From assembly GCF_000237085.1 (NCBI RefSeq), contig NC_016627.1:4390001-4454000 (forward strand): a stretch of DNA of 64,000 bases. Reading direction: 5' to 3'. The notes beneath the pieces were generated by a model, which saw nothing but the letters and a program-made list of their open reading frames with translations, was not told where the DNA came from and did not search any database. The translations under genes and the position numbers were made by a program. Positions 62,196-64,000 of this stretch are shown piece by piece. Every line of letters starts with the position of its first letter. The first letter of the stretch is position 1. Source of the stretch: Acetivibrio clariflavus DSM 19732 (GTDB lineage Bacteria; Bacillota; Clostridia; Acetivibrionales; Acetivibrionaceae).

Positions 62196-62217
62196 GGGGT
62201 TGGTCTTTGCCAACCCC
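62196..62217. terminator. Bidirectional terminator
   Basis: GGGGTTGG and CCAACCCC pair around TCTTTG between the convergent CBM25-like and aconitase genes. Confidence 0.8.
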
Positions 62218-62222
62218 CATTA

Positions 62223-64000
62223 TTATTTGCTGAAATGTTCTTTAATCCAGGGAAGTTTTCCGCCTATCTTAAGTATCTCGGCATCAAGTTCGGATAAAGT
62301 ATGGGTCAATTCAATTTCAAATCCCTTGGTTATATTTTTTAATTTGACATCGCCTTTTAAATCTCCTATGTCAATTTCAATCTTGTCTCCCAAATCGATC
62401 CTGTCATAATCCTCAGGATTCTTGAATGTCAAAGGAACAATTCCGAAGTTAATAAGGTTTGCAAGGTGGATTCTTGCAAAAGATTTTACAATAACCGCTT
62501 TTACTCCAAGATATTTTGGTGCTAATGCAGCATGTTCACGGCTTGAGCCCTGTCCGTAGTTCTCTCCTCCGATAATGAATCCTCCGCTGCTTTCCAAGGC
62601 TCTCTTTGCAAAACTTTCATCCACTGCCTCAAATACATGCTTGGATATCTCGGGTATGTTACTTCTCAAAGGAAGTATCTTTGCACCTGCCGGCATTATA
62701 TGGTCAGTTGTAATATTGTCTCCAACTTTAATCAATGCTGTTCCTTCCAGAACATCGGGCAACTTGTCAAAGGAAGGAAGGGGTTTTATGTTAGGCCCTC
62801 TTATTATCTCAACCTTCTGAGCTTCCTCAGGCGGCAAAGGATTCAAAATCATATTGTCGTTAACAAAGAATTTATCCGGCATCTGTATCTTAGGATATTC
62901 TCCCAAATCTCTGGGATCGGTTATTTCTCCTGTAATAGCAGCAGCTACTGCAACTTCAGGACTTGCCAGATATACCTGAGCATCCTTGGTACCGCTTCTT
63001 CCTTCAAAGTTTCTGTTAAAAGTGCGCACTGAAACTGCTCCCGAACATGGCGCCGATCCCATTCCGATACATGGACCGCAGGCATTTTCCAAAATTCTGG
63101 CTCCTGCCTGTACAAGATAGTTAAATTCACCGCTGTCCACCATATGTTCAACAACCTGACGGGATCCAGGGCTGATTGTCAGGCTTACATTTTCAGATAC
63201 TGTTCTGCCTTTCAATGCATTAGCAACAACTTTCAAATCCCTTAGAGATGAGTTGGTACAAGATCCGACAGATATCTGGTCTACTTTTATTCCGGCTACC
63301 TCTCTTACTTTTTTAACGTTTCCGGGACTGTGAGGAAGAGCAATCATAGGCTCTAATGTACTTAAATCAATCTCCATTATTTCATCATATTCAGCATCAT
63401 TGTCCGGAACAAGCTCTATCCATTGTTCTCCACGGCCCTGAGCTTCAAGAAAAGCTTTAGTTATTTCATCGCTCGGGAAAATACTTGTGGTACAACCGGT
63501 TTCAGTTCCCATGTTGGTGATGGTTGCACGATCCGGTACTGAAAGAGTTTTTACACCGGGGCCGAAATATTCCAAAACCTTTCCAACTCCGCCTTTAACA
63601 TCAATTCTTCTCAAAACCTCAAGAATAACATCCTTGGCTGAAACCCAGTCATTGAGCTTTCCAACAAGTTTTACCCCAACAACTTTAGGGAATTTAATCC
63701 TAAAGGGCGCTCCTGCCATAGCTGCAGCAACGTCCAATCCTCCGGCTCCCATTGCAAAGCATCCTATTCCTCCGGCAGTGGGAGTATGGCTGTCAGAACC
63801 TATTAATGTTTTCCCGGGACGTGCAAAACGCTCTAAAAACAACTGGTGGCAAATTCCGTTTCCGGGCTTTGAAAAATATAATCCATAACGTTTTGCAACC
63901 GATTGAAGATATCTATGGTCATCGGCATTTTTAAAATCAGTCTGCAAAGTATTATGATCAACAAAGCTCACACTGAGTTCTGTCTTAACTCTATCAATTC
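62223..64000 (-). CDS. Aconitate hydratase, partial (N-terminus outside window)
   Basis: At least 592 residues, open at the right edge (IDRVKTELSVSFVDHN continues out of the window). 4Fe-4S ligands are seen in SVGSCTNSSLRD and ACGPCIGMG. GSDSHTPTAGGIGCFAMG and the C-terminal swivel-domain text GQGSSREHAALAPKYLG are diagnostic. It converts citrate to isocitrate. The long single-chain form with swivel domain at the C-terminus, ending at 62223, corresponds to the mitochondrial/homoaconitase-like aconitase type. Confidence 0.93.
   Translation of the reverse strand, partial: IDRVKTELSVSFVDHNTLQTDFKNADDHRYLQSVAKRYGLYFSKPGNGICHQLFLERFARPGKTLIGSDSHTPTAGGIGCFAMGAGGLDVAAAMAGAPFRIKFPKVVGVKLVGKLNDWVSAKDVILEVLRRIDVKGGVGKVLEYFGPGVKTLSVPDRATITNMGTETGCTTSIFPSDEITKAFLEAQGRGEQWIELVPDNDAEYDEIMEIDLSTLEPMIALPHSPGNVKKVREVAGIKVDQISVGSCTNSSLRDLKVVANALKGRTVSENVSLTISPGSRQVVEHMVDSGEFNYLVQAGARILENACGPCIGMGSAPCSGAVSVRTFNRNFEGRSGTKDAQVYLASPEVAVAAAITGEITDPRDLGEYPKIQMPDKFFVNDNMILNPLPPEEAQKVEIIRGPNIKPLPSFDKLPDVLEGTALIKVGDNITTDHIMPAGAKILPLRSNIPEISKHVFEAVDESFAKRALESSGGFIIGGENYGQGSSREHAALAPKYLGVKAVIVKSFARIHLANLINFGIVPLTFKNPEDYDRIDLGDKIEIDIGDLKGDVKLKNITKGFEIELTHTLSELDAEILKIGGKLPWIKEHFSK

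Overview
The window reads as chromosome of a low-GC, spore-forming, Gram-positive member of the Clostridia. Supporting genes include a YunB-type sporulation gene, a bactofilin next to an M23 peptidase, a class A PBP, an NifU-like/GGGtGRT pair and many A/T-rich AGGAGG-type ribosome sites. The insertion-sequence (IS) mix and gene content recall the Acetivibrio (Clostridium) thermocellus group; that assignment is inference. I saw no rRNA, tRNA, CRISPR array or prophage.

Layout. 1-7.5 kb: two polar amino-acid ABC importers, a small XRE/DUF2975 pair and an Ogt-type DNA repair protein. The second importer has a leader ORF whose stop overlaps an intrinsic terminator, an attenuator layout. 8-11 kb: an IS256 element, a winged-helix regulator with a membrane partner, and an ISL3 scrap. 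11-18 kb: a sulfur island with MetNIQ, a Cys/Met-rich leader peptide followed by a terminator, an Rrf2/CymR-like regulator, a GNAT gene and a pair of nitrogenase-like component-1 subunits (NifD-like and NifK-like). The same AT-rich near-palindrome sits at all three promoters. The 3' side of the nitrogenase-like operon is cut off by a nest of IS1182, IS21 and IS256 remnants (18-22 kb), followed by another IS256 copy (22.2-23.7 kb).

24-38 kb (minus strand): a PadR-controlled operon (PadR, DUF1700, DUF4097, FtsX-type permease, ABC ATPase, HlyD-like adaptor) whose adaptor gene is split by an IS4 element. Upstream of it is a cluster of at least four related 45-50 residue peptides, absent from a standard long-ORF view. 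They share an LEER...ELEER leader and a Cys-Trp core. They surround a membrane protein with a PqqD-like N-terminus and an HELGH (M50) protease motif. I read this as an undescribed RiPP-like system. An IS110 element, with a candidate bridge-RNA leader, splits the peptide array, and an IS3 element follows.

38-47 kb: a CbiA-like protein that has lost its key catalytic residues, a methyltransferase, an SPFH/zinc-ribbon protein, cell-envelope genes (M23 peptidase, bactofilin, YunB, PBP1A). 47-64 kb: an IS1182 element, a MacAB/TolC-like efflux operon headed by proB, a CAP-domain secreted protein, the GGGtGRT/NifU-like pair, several small membrane proteins, a starch-binding-like module and a partial aconitase.

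Two themes link the genes. Sulfur/amino-acid import appears to be controlled by leader peptides and an Rrf2 operator. Peptide production and export (cluster plus PadR operon) appear to be partly broken by transposition.
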